64,000 nt of DNA from Nostoc sp. 'Peltigera membranacea cyanobiont' 210A (GCF_002246015.1 NZ_NOLJ01000004.1:578351-642350), one strand, 5' to 3'. Positions 18,541-27,858 are shown, counted from the first letter of the stretch. Notes: generated by a model not told the origin, from the sequence alone. Numbers and translations are program-made.

Positions 18541-18981
18541 CTAAAATCGTTTTGCCATAAAAATCAGATGCTGGCTTCTTTGATAGCCATGCTTGGTGTA
18601 AAAAGCCTCTGCTTGTCCATCCTTTTTAGTCAAAAGATAAACATAGGTAACTTGCATCGCGGTTAGAGTTTCCATTAACTGGTTAAGTAGCTTTGTCCCG
18701 ATTCCTTGACTTTGCTTATGAGGTCGGACACAGATTTCTTCTAGACAAAAGCTTTTACTTTTTTGCCCTTGCTTACAATAACCTGCCACGAATCCTAACA
18801 GTTCATCCTGTTTGAATACAAATCCAACAAAACCTGGTGTATTCATAATTTCAAACAACTTTGCTCTTGCAGTCTCGAAAGTCCATTGCTCGTTCCAAGG
18901 TTCACCATTGAACACTTCAACATATAGATGAGCGCACTTGTCAAGATATTCAGTAGTAAAGATTTGAATTTCTTCTGACAT
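18541..18981 (-). CDS. GNAT-family N-acetyltransferase
   Basis: 146 residues with the Gcn5-related fold. The acetyl-CoA pyrophosphate loop reads RPHKQSQGIGTKLL (Q-x-x-G-I/G pattern), preceded by LEEICV and followed by YLLTKKDGQAEAFYTKHGY, a typical motif B. The N-terminus (YVEVFNGEPWNEQW) is similar to acetyltransferases annotated as aminoglycoside 6'-type, but the acceptor cannot be decided. Single gene. Confidence 0.88.
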   Translation of the reverse strand: MSEEIQIFTTEYLDKCAHLYVEVFNGEPWNEQWTFETARAKLFEIMNTPGFVGFVFKQDELLGFVAGYCKQGQKSKSFCLEEICVRPHKQSQGIGTKLLNQLMETLTAMQVTYVYLLTKKDGQAEAFYTKHGYQRSQHLIFMAKRF

Positions 18982-19082
18982 AAAAAAACCAGAGTTTAGT
19001 TAGTCATGAAATTAAAGTACCCGCACACAAATAAAGACTACCAGATCAGATGCTCATCTACAGCGCTCACAGATTTTAGCAA

Positions 19083-19760
19083 TCAAACTAACCCAGAACG
19101 CAGTGCTACAACTGCTGCTTGCACGCGATCGTCCACTGCTAATTTATTCATAATTCCCCGGACGTGAGTTTTGATGGTGTTGGGACTGAGATAGAGTTTT
19201 TCGGCAATTTCGGGATTACTCAACCCGTCTACCATCAGCTTTAATACTTCTAACTCGCGCCCAGATAAGTTGGCGTTGTTGGTGGTGGGTGAAGGCGGTT
19301 TGAGATTATCAATTACTCGCCGTGCAATTTGGGGATCGAGATAGGCTGCACCATCAACTGCGGCTGCGATCGCACTTAACAATCGTTCCACACTTGCACC
19401 TTTGATACAATAGGCATCTGCACCGCTAGACAGTGCCGCAATAATTTCTGTCTCCGTTTGATGAGATGTCAGCATCACTACATGAGTTGCTGGTAGCGCC
19501 GCCTTAATTTGCTGTGTTGCGGCAATACCATCCAATCGCGGCAATCCAATATCCATAACCACCAAATCAGGTTTCAGTTGCAGTGCAGCTTGAACTCCCA
19601 AATAACCATCTTCAGCTTGTCCAACAATCTCCAACTGAGGATGAGCCATTAACGATTGCTCTAATCCCAATTGCATCATCGGATCGTCTTCGACAATTAA
19701 CACGCGCAATGGCGGAGCATTGACCGGTAAATTTAAGGGATAGTGAGTATCTAAAGACAT
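19083..19760 (-). CDS. NarL/LuxR-type response regulator
   Basis: 225 residues. The receiver domain has the acidic pair EDD at residues 24-26, the phospho-acceptor in VVMDIGLP, Thr/Ser in MLTSH and Lys in CIKGA. The C-terminal LuxR HTH reads LSGRELEVLKLMVDGLSNPEIAEKL with SPNTIKTHV as recognition helix. It is a two-component DNA-binding regulator; no cognate histidine kinase is nearby. 97 bases separate it from era, and that space is filled with repeats. Confidence 0.93.
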   Translation of the reverse strand: MSLDTHYPLNLPVNAPPLRVLIVEDDPMMQLGLEQSLMAHPQLEIVGQAEDGYLGVQAALQLKPDLVVMDIGLPRLDGIAATQQIKAALPATHVVMLTSHQTETEIIAALSSGADAYCIKGASVERLLSAIAAAVDGAAYLDPQIARRVIDNLKPPSPTTNNANLSGRELEVLKLMVDGLSNPEIAEKLYLSPNTIKTHVRGIMNKLAVDDRVQAAVVALRSGLV

Positions 19761-19769
19761 TTTTATTAA

Positions 19770-19857
19770 TTAAGAGTCATTTGTCATTTGTCCTTTGTCA
19801 TTTGTCCTTTGTCTTTTGCTTGCCAATGACTAATAACTAATGACAAATGACCAATTA
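19770..19857. repeat. TCATTTGTCC/TAATGAC direct and inverted repeats
   Basis: Tandem catttgtcctttgtcatttg units followed by the inverse-type words aatgactaataactaatgac. The same family occurs at 47135-47265, 55557-55662, 60962-61000 and at the right end of the window. Confidence 0.8.
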
Positions 19858-20832
19858 TTATTCTTCCACCCGATAGCCTAACTCTGCTAAACTAATCCGC
19901 GACTGTCGCCATTTTGGCTGGACTTTCACAAACAATTCTAGATAAACTTTGCCAGCGATTAATTTTTGGATTTGTTCGCGGGCTTCACTACCAATTGCTT
20001 TGAGCATTGCTCCACCTTTGCCGATGAGTATGCCTTTTTGGGAATCACGCTCGACGTTGATGGTAGCAAGTACACGGGTAATGCTGGGAGTTTCTTCTAC
20101 TAAATCAATGGCGATCGCAACTGAATGGGGTACTTCTTCACGAGTCAACAATAAAATTTGTTCTCGGATTAATTCACCCATAATAAAGCGTTCTGGCTGG
20201 TCAGTTACCAAGTCTGGAGGATAATATAATGGCCCAATTTCTAAATGCTCAATTAATAATTCTTGAAGTTGCGGTAATCCTGTACTAGTCTTGGCCGAAA
20301 ATTTCACGATTTCCCATTCATGAGACTGGGCCATCTGAGCGTAACTATCATCTAGAAACTGCGAATCAGCCGGTTGTTGGTCGGTTTTGTTTACGCCCAG
20401 AATTACTGGTGTTTTGCTGCGACTGAGCAATTCAGCAATGTAGCGATCGCCGGCTCCACAAGCCACAGATCCATCTACCACAAATAAGACTACATCTACC
20501 GATTCAATGGCAATTTTGGCATTTTGCACCAATACTTCGCCCAATTGATGATGGGGCTTATGAATTCCTGGCGTATCTACAAATATTAACTGCGCTTCTG
20601 GTGTAGTTAATACACCGCGCAAACGGTTACGTGTAGTTTGTGCTACAGGGGAAGTTATGGCAATTTTTTGTCCTACTAACTGATTCATCAAAGTAGATTT
20701 ACCGACATTTGGACGACCAACAATGCCGATAAAACCTGATTTGAATTCAGGAGGAGCTTGGGGAATTGTTACTTCTCCTGAAAAAGAGAAGTTGTAATTT
20801 TCAATACTAGTCACCTTTGGCTCCACCCTCAT
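19858..20832 (-). CDS. era: GTPase Era
   Basis: Ribosome biogenesis GTPase that binds the 3' end of 16S rRNA. G1 is GRPNVGKS (about residues 39-46), followed by TTRNRLRG in switch I, G3 DTPGIH and G4 NKTD. The C-terminal KH domain shows GKGGAMLKAIGSEAREQIQKL. The first 30 residues are an extension in front of the G domain, as in many cyanobacterial copies. Length 324. Confidence 0.96.
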   Translation of the reverse strand: MRVEPKVTSIENYNFSFSGEVTIPQAPPEFKSGFIGIVGRPNVGKSTLMNQLVGQKIAITSPVAQTTRNRLRGVLTTPEAQLIFVDTPGIHKPHHQLGEVLVQNAKIAIESVDVVLFVVDGSVACGAGDRYIAELLSRSKTPVILGVNKTDQQPADSQFLDDSYAQMAQSHEWEIVKFSAKTSTGLPQLQELLIEHLEIGPLYYPPDLVTDQPERFIMGELIREQILLLTREEVPHSVAIAIDLVEETPSITRVLATINVERDSQKGILIGKGGAMLKAIGSEAREQIQKLIAGKVYLELFVKVQPKWRQSRISLAELGYRVEE

Positions 20833-21205
20833 ATTTTATAGCTGGGATAACTTGGTTTTTTCTTAGACACAAAATAGGCATAAAATTACCCTGGCATTTT
20901 TAGGGATTGCTTTTGCCGAGGTTTAATCTACTACCGACTCTACACTTATATTTTACAGCTGAGATAACCTTAGTTGTAGTATTCAAGAGTCAGAATGCAG
21001 TAGTCAGAATATTAAAAAAATTAAACTCCAAGTTTACCTCATTTCATCGGCAATCATACCAAACTCACATAATTTCTGACTTCTGGCTCAAGAGTTGCTG
21101 AATTTTTAGACCTAGTTTTGTTTTTAGATCCAAAAGAAACATAAAATTACTTTGGCATTAACAGGGAGGACTTTTGCTGAGGTTTAATCTGCTGCTAACT
21201 TTGGC
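20828..21205. repeat. Diverged tandem duplication in the era-pfkA intergenic region, second copy interrupted
   Basis: Copy 1, about 20828-20945, runs from atattttatagctgggataac to gaggtttaatct and beyond. Copy 2 starts at about 20948 (atattttacagctgagataac), is broken by about 140 bases, and resumes near 21140 (acataaaattac ... tgctgaggtttaatct). The interrupting piece contains gagtcagaa and ttctgactt near its ends, like a small inverted-repeat element. Confidence 0.6.
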
Positions 21206-21246
21206 TTAAGTTTCATCAACTATTTAACATATACATTTGGATCAAA

Positions 21247-22344
21247 ATGTCAATAAAAAATGTGGGAGAACCCAAACGCATAGGAATTCTGACAAGTGGA
21301 GGTGATTGTTCTGGCTTAAATGCTGTGATTAGGGCTGTAGTAAATTGTGCTGTAAATACTTACGGCTGGGAGGTTTTGGGAATCCGTCAAGCGACTCTGG
21401 GATTAATGGCACGTCCGCCACAATTCACCAAGCTGGAAGTTGACCAAGTTGACTCGTTGTTAACTGCGGGTGGCACAATGTTGGGGACAACCAATAAAGG
21501 CGACCCTTTTGCTTTTCCAATGGCGGATGGAAGTTTATGCGATCGCTCCGAAGAAATTATTGCAGGTTATCATGAATTAGGTTTAGACGCTTTGATTGGT
21601 GTTGGTGGCGATGGTAGCTTGGCAATTTTGCGTCGCCTCGCTCAACAAGGTGGTATTAATCTAGTAGGTATTCCCAAAACCATTGATAACGATATTGGCG
21701 TTACTGAACACGCTATCGGTTTTGATACAGCAGTAAATATTGCCACAGAAGCACTAGATCGATTACATTTTACTGCTGCAAGTCATAGCCGAGTCATGAT
21801 TTTGGAAGTAATGGGGCGTGATGCCGGACACATAGCCATAGCTGCGGGAATTGCGGGGGGAGCAAATGTAATTTTAATTCCCGAAATTCCTTATACAGTT
21901 GAGCATATTTGCCACAAAATCAAAGAACGCCAAGAGAAAGGCAAAAACTATTGTTTGATTATTGTTTCTGAAGCCGTTCGTACCCAAGATGGCGAAAATG
22001 TGACGATTACCAATCGCTTAGGTCAATCTCGATACGGTGGAATTGGCGAATATTTAGCCGATGAAATTATTCAGCACATCGGTGTAGAAACGCGAGTCAC
22101 AGTTTTAGGACACATTCAACGGGGTGGAACTGCTTCACCACTGGATAGATTAGTTGCAACAGCCTTTGGCGTAGCAGCAGTTAATCTGATTGCCGAAGCT
22201 AAATACGATCGCATGGTGACATGGCAAAATCGCCAAGTATTAAGTGTACCAATTACAGAAGCGATCGCTCAATATAGCGCCGTCGATCCCAATGGTACTT
22301 TAGTTAAAACTGCTCGTGGTATGAGTATTTATTTGGGAGACTAA
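21247..22344 (+). CDS. pfkA: 6-phosphofructokinase, mixed-motif (group III-like)
   Basis: Phosphorylates fructose 6-phosphate to the 1,6-bisphosphate in glycolysis. RIGILTSGGDCSGLNAVIRA at the N-terminus, GVGGDGS, the catalytic PKTIDNDI and MGRDAGHIA are visible. The two phosphoryl-donor positions conflict: GGDG (Gly as in ATP enzymes) but PKTIDND (Lys as in pyrophosphate enzymes). This combination is known from group III actinobacterial and cyanobacterial PFKs, so the donor should not be assumed. 365 residues, as is usual for that group. Confidence 0.94.
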   Translation: MSIKNVGEPKRIGILTSGGDCSGLNAVIRAVVNCAVNTYGWEVLGIRQATLGLMARPPQFTKLEVDQVDSLLTAGGTMLGTTNKGDPFAFPMADGSLCDRSEEIIAGYHELGLDALIGVGGDGSLAILRRLAQQGGINLVGIPKTIDNDIGVTEHAIGFDTAVNIATEALDRLHFTAASHSRVMILEVMGRDAGHIAIAAGIAGGANVILIPEIPYTVEHICHKIKERQEKGKNYCLIIVSEAVRTQDGENVTITNRLGQSRYGGIGEYLADEIIQHIGVETRVTVLGHIQRGGTASPLDRLVATAFGVAAVNLIAEAKYDRMVTWQNRQVLSVPITEAIAQYSAVDPNGTLVKTARGMSIYLGD

Positions 22345-22370
22345 ACTCAAAACTGTTTGGTTAAGGCAGG

Positions 22371-22435
22371 AGACGCGATGAATCGCCGTCTCTACAATAA
22401 TTAGTCTTTTGTCTTGACGGCGATTTATCGCGTCT
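22371..22435. terminator. Long stem-loop between convergent pfkA and deacylase genes
   Basis: agacgcgatgaatcgccgtc (22371-22390) pairs with gacggcgatttatcgcgtct (22416-22435), 19 of 20 positions, around a 25-base loop. It sits between two convergent stops and so may end both transcripts. Its arms belong to the AGACGCGAT palindrome family of the window. Confidence 0.65.
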
Positions 22436-22473
22436 TTGTGATGACAATTACATGAATATCTATGCCCAATGCT

Positions 22474-23601
22474 CTAACTCACAATTCCTAGTACAAACTC
22501 GCCTTCATTCACGGTTTGATTGGTTGCGACATCATAAACTAATCCATCATGTTGAGCGCAGACATCAATTACACTAGGTAGTTGACCTTCTTTATTAAAG
22601 CTGAGAATTTGATACAGCTTTTCTCCAACTTTGACTGTGCTACCTAATTCGATTCTGGATTGAATCATACCACCTGCGATCGCATAATATTTTTTCCGGT
22701 TGCTGCTAGATGCAAAAGTCATTTCATGGGTTTTTGTGTCGTCTGATAAATCAGTAATTTGCAGTACACCTTTTTGGGCTAAATAACTTTTCACACCCCG
22801 TACACCTTTAGCAACTGAATCAGCGTTCATTTGCATTCCTGCTCCTAATTCTAATGTCCAAGCTTCCACATCAAACTTAATTTCTCTACCTAATTCTTTA
22901 AAACAAGCTTCTAATGCTAACCAAGGTTTGATAAAAGCTTCATCAAAAGCATCACCATCATATTTATCAAGCAATATTCCGAAATCAAGTAGGAAGTATT
23001 TGGCACTGTCTTCTCGATTTGGAAAGTAATAAATGTAGTCTAATGCTTGATTGGTAGAACTATGTAAATCAATTAAGTAGTCTGCATCTAAACTGAGATT
23101 TTGTAGCTTGTAGGCAAAAAGCTCAGTGTAAGGAACACCACTAGAAGAATTAAGTTTTTCTAAAATTTTTGCAAATTGTTGCTTAATTATAGTTAGATAA
23201 TTTTGTCGAATGACCTCTAGATCGCTATGAACTTGAGATTTAGTAAAAGCTACTAAATCATCAGCTTCTTTCTCGTAGTCCCAAAATATGCGATTCCAGT
23301 CTTTGGCTTCGTAAACGCAGTAACGTCCAGGAGAAAAATGATGAGCGCGTTCATTCGTCCCCATTGGATTACAAACGGGAACTAACCAAATTTCTCCAGT
23401 TAAATCTGTATCATTTATTGTTAATAAAAACTCAATTAGCTGGTGAATTACGGCATTACCAGCAATTTCTGCACCGTGCAGATTAGATTGAATGTATACC
23501 TTTTTACCAGGTTGAGCGCCAATGAATTTGTATAGTTGTAAGTAGAGGCGATCGCCCGAAGCCATTTGACGTAATACAATACTTTCAATAACTGGCAGCA
23601 T
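22474..23601 (-). CDS. Succinylglutamate desuccinylase/aspartoacylase-family M14 deacylase
   Basis: Zinc-dependent amidohydrolase of the AstE/AspA group. Zinc-ligand motif SNLHGAEIAGN (His and Glu), substrate Arg/Asn region NPMGTNERAH, and the third zinc ligand in IDLHSS are present; an acidic ELGAG follows. The C-terminal beta domain (QHDGLVYDVATNQTVNEGEFVLGI) is typical of the family. 375 residues. The acylamino acid substrate is not deducible. Stands alone. Confidence 0.85.
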   Translation of the reverse strand: MLPVIESIVLRQMASGDRLYLQLYKFIGAQPGKKVYIQSNLHGAEIAGNAVIHQLIEFLLTINDTDLTGEIWLVPVCNPMGTNERAHHFSPGRYCVYEAKDWNRIFWDYEKEADDLVAFTKSQVHSDLEVIRQNYLTIIKQQFAKILEKLNSSSGVPYTELFAYKLQNLSLDADYLIDLHSSTNQALDYIYYFPNREDSAKYFLLDFGILLDKYDGDAFDEAFIKPWLALEACFKELGREIKFDVEAWTLELGAGMQMNADSVAKGVRGVKSYLAQKGVLQITDLSDDTKTHEMTFASSSNRKKYYAIAGGMIQSRIELGSTVKVGEKLYQILSFNKEGQLPSVIDVCAQHDGLVYDVATNQTVNEGEFVLGIVS

Positions 23602-23762
23602 GAAATAACTCGGTGATGATTTGAGTAAATTATCGCTGTATCTGTACTGAATTAAAAGCCTAGTCCAATAGAATTTGCTGATTTCATTTGCGTAATCAGC
23701 AAACCTCTGGGTGAATTACTAGGATAAGGTAGCATTATGATTAACTAGTCTTGAGGGTCGCT

Positions 23763-26700
23763 ATGGTGCAGAATTGGTTGCGGATAACTCATCAAGACGA
23801 CAAAATCCAACTTTCCTGGCAACGCGGATATGAAAGTCCTCGCCTTGCACCAGAAGTCCCATTCCAGCAACCCTTTGATGAAAAAAACGCGGCTGAGTTG
23901 CGCTGGTATTTAGAAGATTATCTGAAGTTTCCTTACGGTATTTTTCCAGATAACGCTGTAAAAATTGAACAAAAATTACAGCATTGGGGACAACAGCTAT
24001 TTGAGCTAGTATTTCGCAGTACAGAGAAAGCAAGAGAGTTTTTTCAAGAAGCGACACGTGAAGGGCTAGATAACTGTGAACTGGGCATCATTTCTGATAA
24101 TGCCGAAGTGCTGAATTTGCCTTGGGAGTTGCTATATTCCCCCGATTATCAATTTCTTGCACCTTCACTGGCGGGGATGTATCGCAGTCTCAGCAGTCAG
24201 GGCGTAAAAGCACCATTGCCAGCAATGCCCGATGACCAACTGAATATTTTACTAGTTATTGCCCGTCCTTACGATGAGCAAGACGTAGGGTTTAAAACCA
24301 TTGCCCGTCCACTGCTGGCGGCGCTGCAACCGATACGACAGCGAGTCAATATTAAGGTATTGCGTCCCCCTAGCTTGAAAGCATTTGAAGCAGAACTGCA
24401 AGCAAATAAGGGTTTTTATCATATCGTCCATTTTGATGGACATGGGAATTTTGACAGCGAGACACAGGGAGTTTTAGTCTTTGAGGATGAACAGGGGAAT
24501 AAGCAAGCTGTCAGCGCTAGAGAAATCGCCCAATATTTAACAGATTGCCGTGTGCCTATTTTTGTGCTGAATGCTTGCCAGTCTGGACAAGTAGGCGAAG
24601 AAGCTTTTTCTTCTGTGGCGGGACAGTTGGTGAAATTGGGGGCTAAGGGTGTGGTAGCGATGGCGTATTCAGTTTACGCCAAAGGTGCAGAACACTTTAT
24701 TGGGCGGTTGTATGGGGAATTAGTCAGGGGAGAGTGTATCGCTACAGCAGTTGCAGCAGGGCGTAAATCCATGTCTATTGACAAAATGCGCCCCAGTCCC
24801 AAAGGAAATTTACCTTTACAAGATTGGCTTGTGCCGGTGTTGTATCAGCAAGAACCCTATACGCCTTTTGTTCCTAAAAAGACAGCACCCAGTTTTGCCG
24901 ATTTGATGGCGCAAACAGACAACACTCCAAAAAGCAGCAAGGCTGTAGGTTTACCTGATGAAAGTGCTTATGGTTTTATTGGGCGAGATTATGAGATTTT
25001 GCGTTTAGAGAGAGCATTTCGGCAAAATCATCTGGTTTTGGTGCAGGGAATGGGCGGTGTTGGTAAAACTGAGTTAGCCGCAGGTTTCGCCCGGTGGTTA
25101 AATGACACTCAAGGACGTACAGGCGGTATGTTCTTCACCTCCTTTGAACAGGGTGCGGGGTTGAGTCAGGTAATTAACCAAATTGGTAGGGCGTTAGGAG
25201 GTGAGAGATTTTCCCAAATGATGCCAGAACAGCAAGAAGATGTAGTGCGGCAATATCTGCAAACTAATCCTTGCTTGTTGATTTGGGATAACTTTGAACC
25301 TGTCAACGGTTTCCCGACGGGGAATGAACCATTATTGAGTGGGGAAGAGAGAAACAAGCTGAAGCGGTTTCTTAAAGAATTGCGGGGTGGTAATTCTTGG
25401 GTATTAATTACCAGTCGCCGCGAAGAACCTTGGTTAGATTGTGGGTATAGTTTAATCAATTTGCGGGGGTTGTCGTCATCTGATGCAGCAGAGTTAGCCG
25501 CAAAGATTCTGCAAACCGTGGGTGTGGAGAGAAAGAACCTACCAGCAGAGTATTTGGAATTGTTGAAATTGTTGGGGGGGCATCCGTTGTCTTTGCGGGT
25601 GGTGTTACCGCATTTAAAGATGCAGAGACCTGTGCAGTTAATTGAGGTGCTGCGGCAGGGGTTGGATACTTTTAGGGGACAAGAGGAAGAAGGGAGAGAA
25701 AAATCTCTTACTGTGTCGTTGGATTATTCTTTTGCCAAGCTGTCAGAACGAACACGTCAGCATTTACCATTTTTGGCGCTGTTTTCGGAACGGGTTGATG
25801 CAGATTGGCTGTATCAGTTCTCAGAAAGTCCTGATAATGAGTATGGGCAAGCCTATCAGGCAGTGTTTGGAGAGAACTTGCAAAAGCAAGATTGGTTGAC
25901 AATTCTCAATGAATGCGCTGCCGCAGGTATTTTGGAATATTTTATTGGTGACACTATCTACAAAATTCACCCAGCACTACCTTGGTATCTGCGCCAGCAG
26001 TTAAACACGATGGCTTCCCAGGAGGTGATTAACAAACTTGAAAAAAAGTTGCTGATGCTCTACGCACACTTGGCTGATATCTACCGTAAGAAACTCATCA
26101 GCAATGCAGAACTAGCAACTTTTGTGCTGCGAGTTGAAGAACCGAATCTGTTGCAAAACCTGCGCCTCGCCGAACAGCAGCAGGAGTGGGCTTATGCACA
26201 GGCAATTTTGCAAGCTTTGGGACAAGTATATGAACGTTTAGGGCGCAAACCCGAATTTAAGTCACTGCAAGAACGGGCGCTGAACCAAATTGGTATTCAC
26301 TTGGCAGATGCGAAAGCAAAGGGTGAAGATACTTTGAATTTTTGGATGTATTTGCGGGTTAATGAAGCTAACGAAGAACTCCAAAGTGCTAAGTTGGCAG
26401 AAGCTAGAAAAGTTTATCAAGAAATTTTAGATGAATTGATAACTGTAAATGACTCCTCAGTGAATGACAAAATTGCTGTTGCTTATCACCAACTGGGCAT
26501 GGTAGCCGAAAAGCAGCGGCATTTTGATGTGGCTGTTGATTACTACCACAAGGCGCTGAAAATTTATGAAGATGCTGGAGATTTGTACAGTGCTGCCAAA
26601 GACTATCACCAACTGGGCATGGTAGCCCAAGAGCAGCGGCAGTTTGATGTAGCAGTTGATTACTACCTCAAGGCGCTGAAGATTTTTGAAGATGCTGGAG

Positions 26701-27464
26701 ATTTGTACAGTGCTGCCAAAGACTATCACCAACTGGGCAATGTCACCTATGAGCAGAGGCAGTTTAATGTGGCGGTTGATTACTACCTCAAAGCGCTGAA
26801 AATTTATGAAGATGCCGGGGATTTGTACAATGCTGCGGGTGACTATCACCAACTGGGCATGGTAGCCGAAGAGCAGCGGCAGTTTGATGTGGCTGTTGAT
26901 TACTACCACAAGGCGCTGAAAATTTATGAAGATGCCGGGGATTTGTACAATGCTGCGGGTGGCTATCACCAACTGGGCAGGGTAGCCGAAGAGCAGCGGC
27001 AGTTTGATGTGGCGGTTGATTACTACCTCAAGGCGCTGAAGATACGTGAAGATGCCGGGTATTTGTACAGTGCTGCAACTAACTATCACCAACTGGGCAG
27101 GGTAGCCGAAGAGCAACGGCAGTTTGATGTGGCGATTAATTATTATCAAAAAGCCTGGGAAGTTTTTGAACAATCCCGCAATTGGTATTGGGCTTCAGCA
27201 ACATTGGGTAAGTGGGGAAGGGTTTTAGAAGCTCAAGAAAATTACGCTGAGGCTTTGCAAATTTACATTCGTGTTTTAGCTATTGACCTAAAGCATAATC
27301 AAGATTGGATTGGTTATCGTATCAATGCTTTAGCCCGTATGCTCAAGCAGTTAGGAGAAAACCAGTTTCAATCCATTTGGCGCGAGGCGACGGGTGAAGA
27401 GTGCGCTGGAGAGGTGCGCGAGGTAATTTGGACAGCGCGAGATAGGCTAGAAACAGAGTCGTAG
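23763..27464 (+). CDS. CHAT protease - NB-ARC-like NTPase - TPR protein
   Basis: 1234 residues. A caspase-like CHAT domain carries the His of HFDGHGN (about H227) and the Cys of LNACQSGQ (about C272), the expected catalytic pair. An NTPase of STAND/NB-ARC type follows, with P-loop VQGMGGVGKTELA (about 424-436), Walker B CLLIWDNFE and sensor WVLITSRR. A helical spacer leads to TPRs, of which six are nearly identical 40-residue units with core YHQLG.VAEEQRQFDVAVDYY. The architecture is that of a signal-gated protease: ligand sensing by TPRs, NTP-driven oligomerisation, then proteolysis. Such proteins are frequent in filamentous cyanobacteria and are suspected in immunity or programmed cell death. 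The ATG at 23763 is preferred over the TTG at 23751. Confidence 0.9.
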   Translation: MVQNWLRITHQDDKIQLSWQRGYESPRLAPEVPFQQPFDEKNAAELRWYLEDYLKFPYGIFPDNAVKIEQKLQHWGQQLFELVFRSTEKAREFFQEATREGLDNCELGIISDNAEVLNLPWELLYSPDYQFLAPSLAGMYRSLSSQGVKAPLPAMPDDQLNILLVIARPYDEQDVGFKTIARPLLAALQPIRQRVNIKVLRPPSLKAFEAELQANKGFYHIVHFDGHGNFDSETQGVLVFEDEQGNKQAVSAREIAQYLTDCRVPIFVLNACQSGQVGEEAFSSVAGQLVKLGAKGVVAMAYSVYAKGAEHFIGRLYGELVRGECIATAVAAGRKSMSIDKMRPSPKGNLPLQDWLVPVLYQQEPYTPFVPKKTAPSFADLMAQTDNTPKSSKAVGLPDESAYGFIGRDYEILRLERAFRQNHLVLVQGMGGVGKTELAAGFARWLNDTQGRTGGMFFTSFEQGAGLSQVINQIGRALGGERFSQMMPEQQEDVVRQYLQTNPCLLIWDNFEPVNGFPTGNEPLLSGEERNKLKRFLKELRGGNSWVLITSRREEPWLDCGYSLINLRGLSSSDAAELAAKILQTVGVERKNLPAEYLELLKLLGGHPLSLRVVLPHLKMQRPVQLIEVLRQGLDTFRGQEEEGREKSLTVSLDYSFAKLSERTRQHLPFLALFSERVDADWLYQFSESPDNEYGQAYQAVFGENLQKQDWLTILNECAAAGILEYFIGDTIYKIHPALPWYLRQQLNTMASQEVINKLEKKLLMLYAHLADIYRKKLISNAELATFVLRVEEPNLLQNLRLAEQQQEWAYAQAILQALGQVYERLGRKPEFKSLQERALNQIGIHLADAKAKGEDTLNFWMYLRVNEANEELQSAKLAEARKVYQEILDELITVNDSSVNDKIAVAYHQLGMVAEKQRHFDVAVDYYHKALKIYEDAGDLYSAAKDYHQLGMVAQEQRQFDVAVDYYLKALKIFEDAGDLYSAAKDYHQLGNVTYEQRQFNVAVDYYLKALKIYEDAGDLYNAAGDYHQLGMVAEEQRQFDVAVDYYHKALKIYEDAGDLYNAAGGYHQLGRVAEEQRQFDVAVDYYLKALKIREDAGYLYSAATNYHQLGRVAEEQRQFDVAINYYQKAWEVFEQSRNWYWASATLGKWGRVLEAQENYAEALQIYIRVLAIDLKHNQDWIGYRINALARMLKQLGENQFQSIWREATGEECAGEVREVIWTARDRLETES
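26484..27203 (+). repeat. Six tandem 120-bp TPR-coding units
   Basis: Units begin at 26484, 26604, 26724, 26844, 26964 and 27084 with tatcaccaactgggca. Spacing is exactly 120 bases and most positions are identical between units, including third codon positions. The final unit diverges at its 3' half. This indicates recent expansion or gene conversion. Confidence 0.95.
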
Positions 27465-27556
27465 GGTGTAGTGCAAGATTTATTGCCAACGTCAAATCAT
27501 TCATAAGTTTTATTTAAGCATTGCTTGCGATCGCATAAGTATTGCCACAAAAACAT

Positions 27557-27752
27557 CGTTTTCATAACCAAAGCGATCTTTTTCATGAACAAAAGGATCG
27601 TTTTCATGACCAAAGCAATCGTTTTCATGACCAAAGCGATCGTTTTCATAACCAAAGCGATCGTTTTCGTAACCAACATCGTCATTTTCATAACCAAAGC
27701 GATCGTTTTCGTAACCAACATCGTCATTTTCATAACCAAAGCGATCGTTTTG
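27557..27752. repeat. 21-bp tandem repeat array with HIP1-like cores
   Basis: About nine contiguous 21-base units of type CGTTTTCATAACCAAAGCGAT, with variants CGTTTTCGTAACCAACATCGT alternating in the last part to give a 42-base higher-order period. Junctions form GCGATCG, as in HIP1. Both strands stay open in several frames because 21 is divisible by 3, but no start with a ribosome-binding site is credible. It lies 93 bases after the CHAT-TPR stop and 107 bases before the antitoxin start. There are no unique spacers, so it is not CRISPR. Confidence 0.93.
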
Positions 27753-27858
27753 GTTACGACAAAGTAGTTATTCACAACTGGGATGTCTACGACGGACTAC
27801 ACCTACGCAATATTTACAGCCGCAGTGTTCTATCCTAGAAACAAAAAGGAGCAAAAGT

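Noticed and set aside
26457-27173. 238-residue minus-strand frame opposite the TPR repeats
   Set aside because: It is the antisense shadow of the 120-bp units and is much less protein-like than the TPR frame.
27557-27752. Possible CRISPR array
   Set aside because: Units are contiguous 21-mers with no unique spacers and there are no cas genes nearby.
27497-27775. Long minus-strand and plus-strand open frames over the 21-bp array (80-98 residues)
   Set aside because: They exist because the period is a multiple of three; the peptides are pure repeats, without ribosome-binding sites or conserved start.
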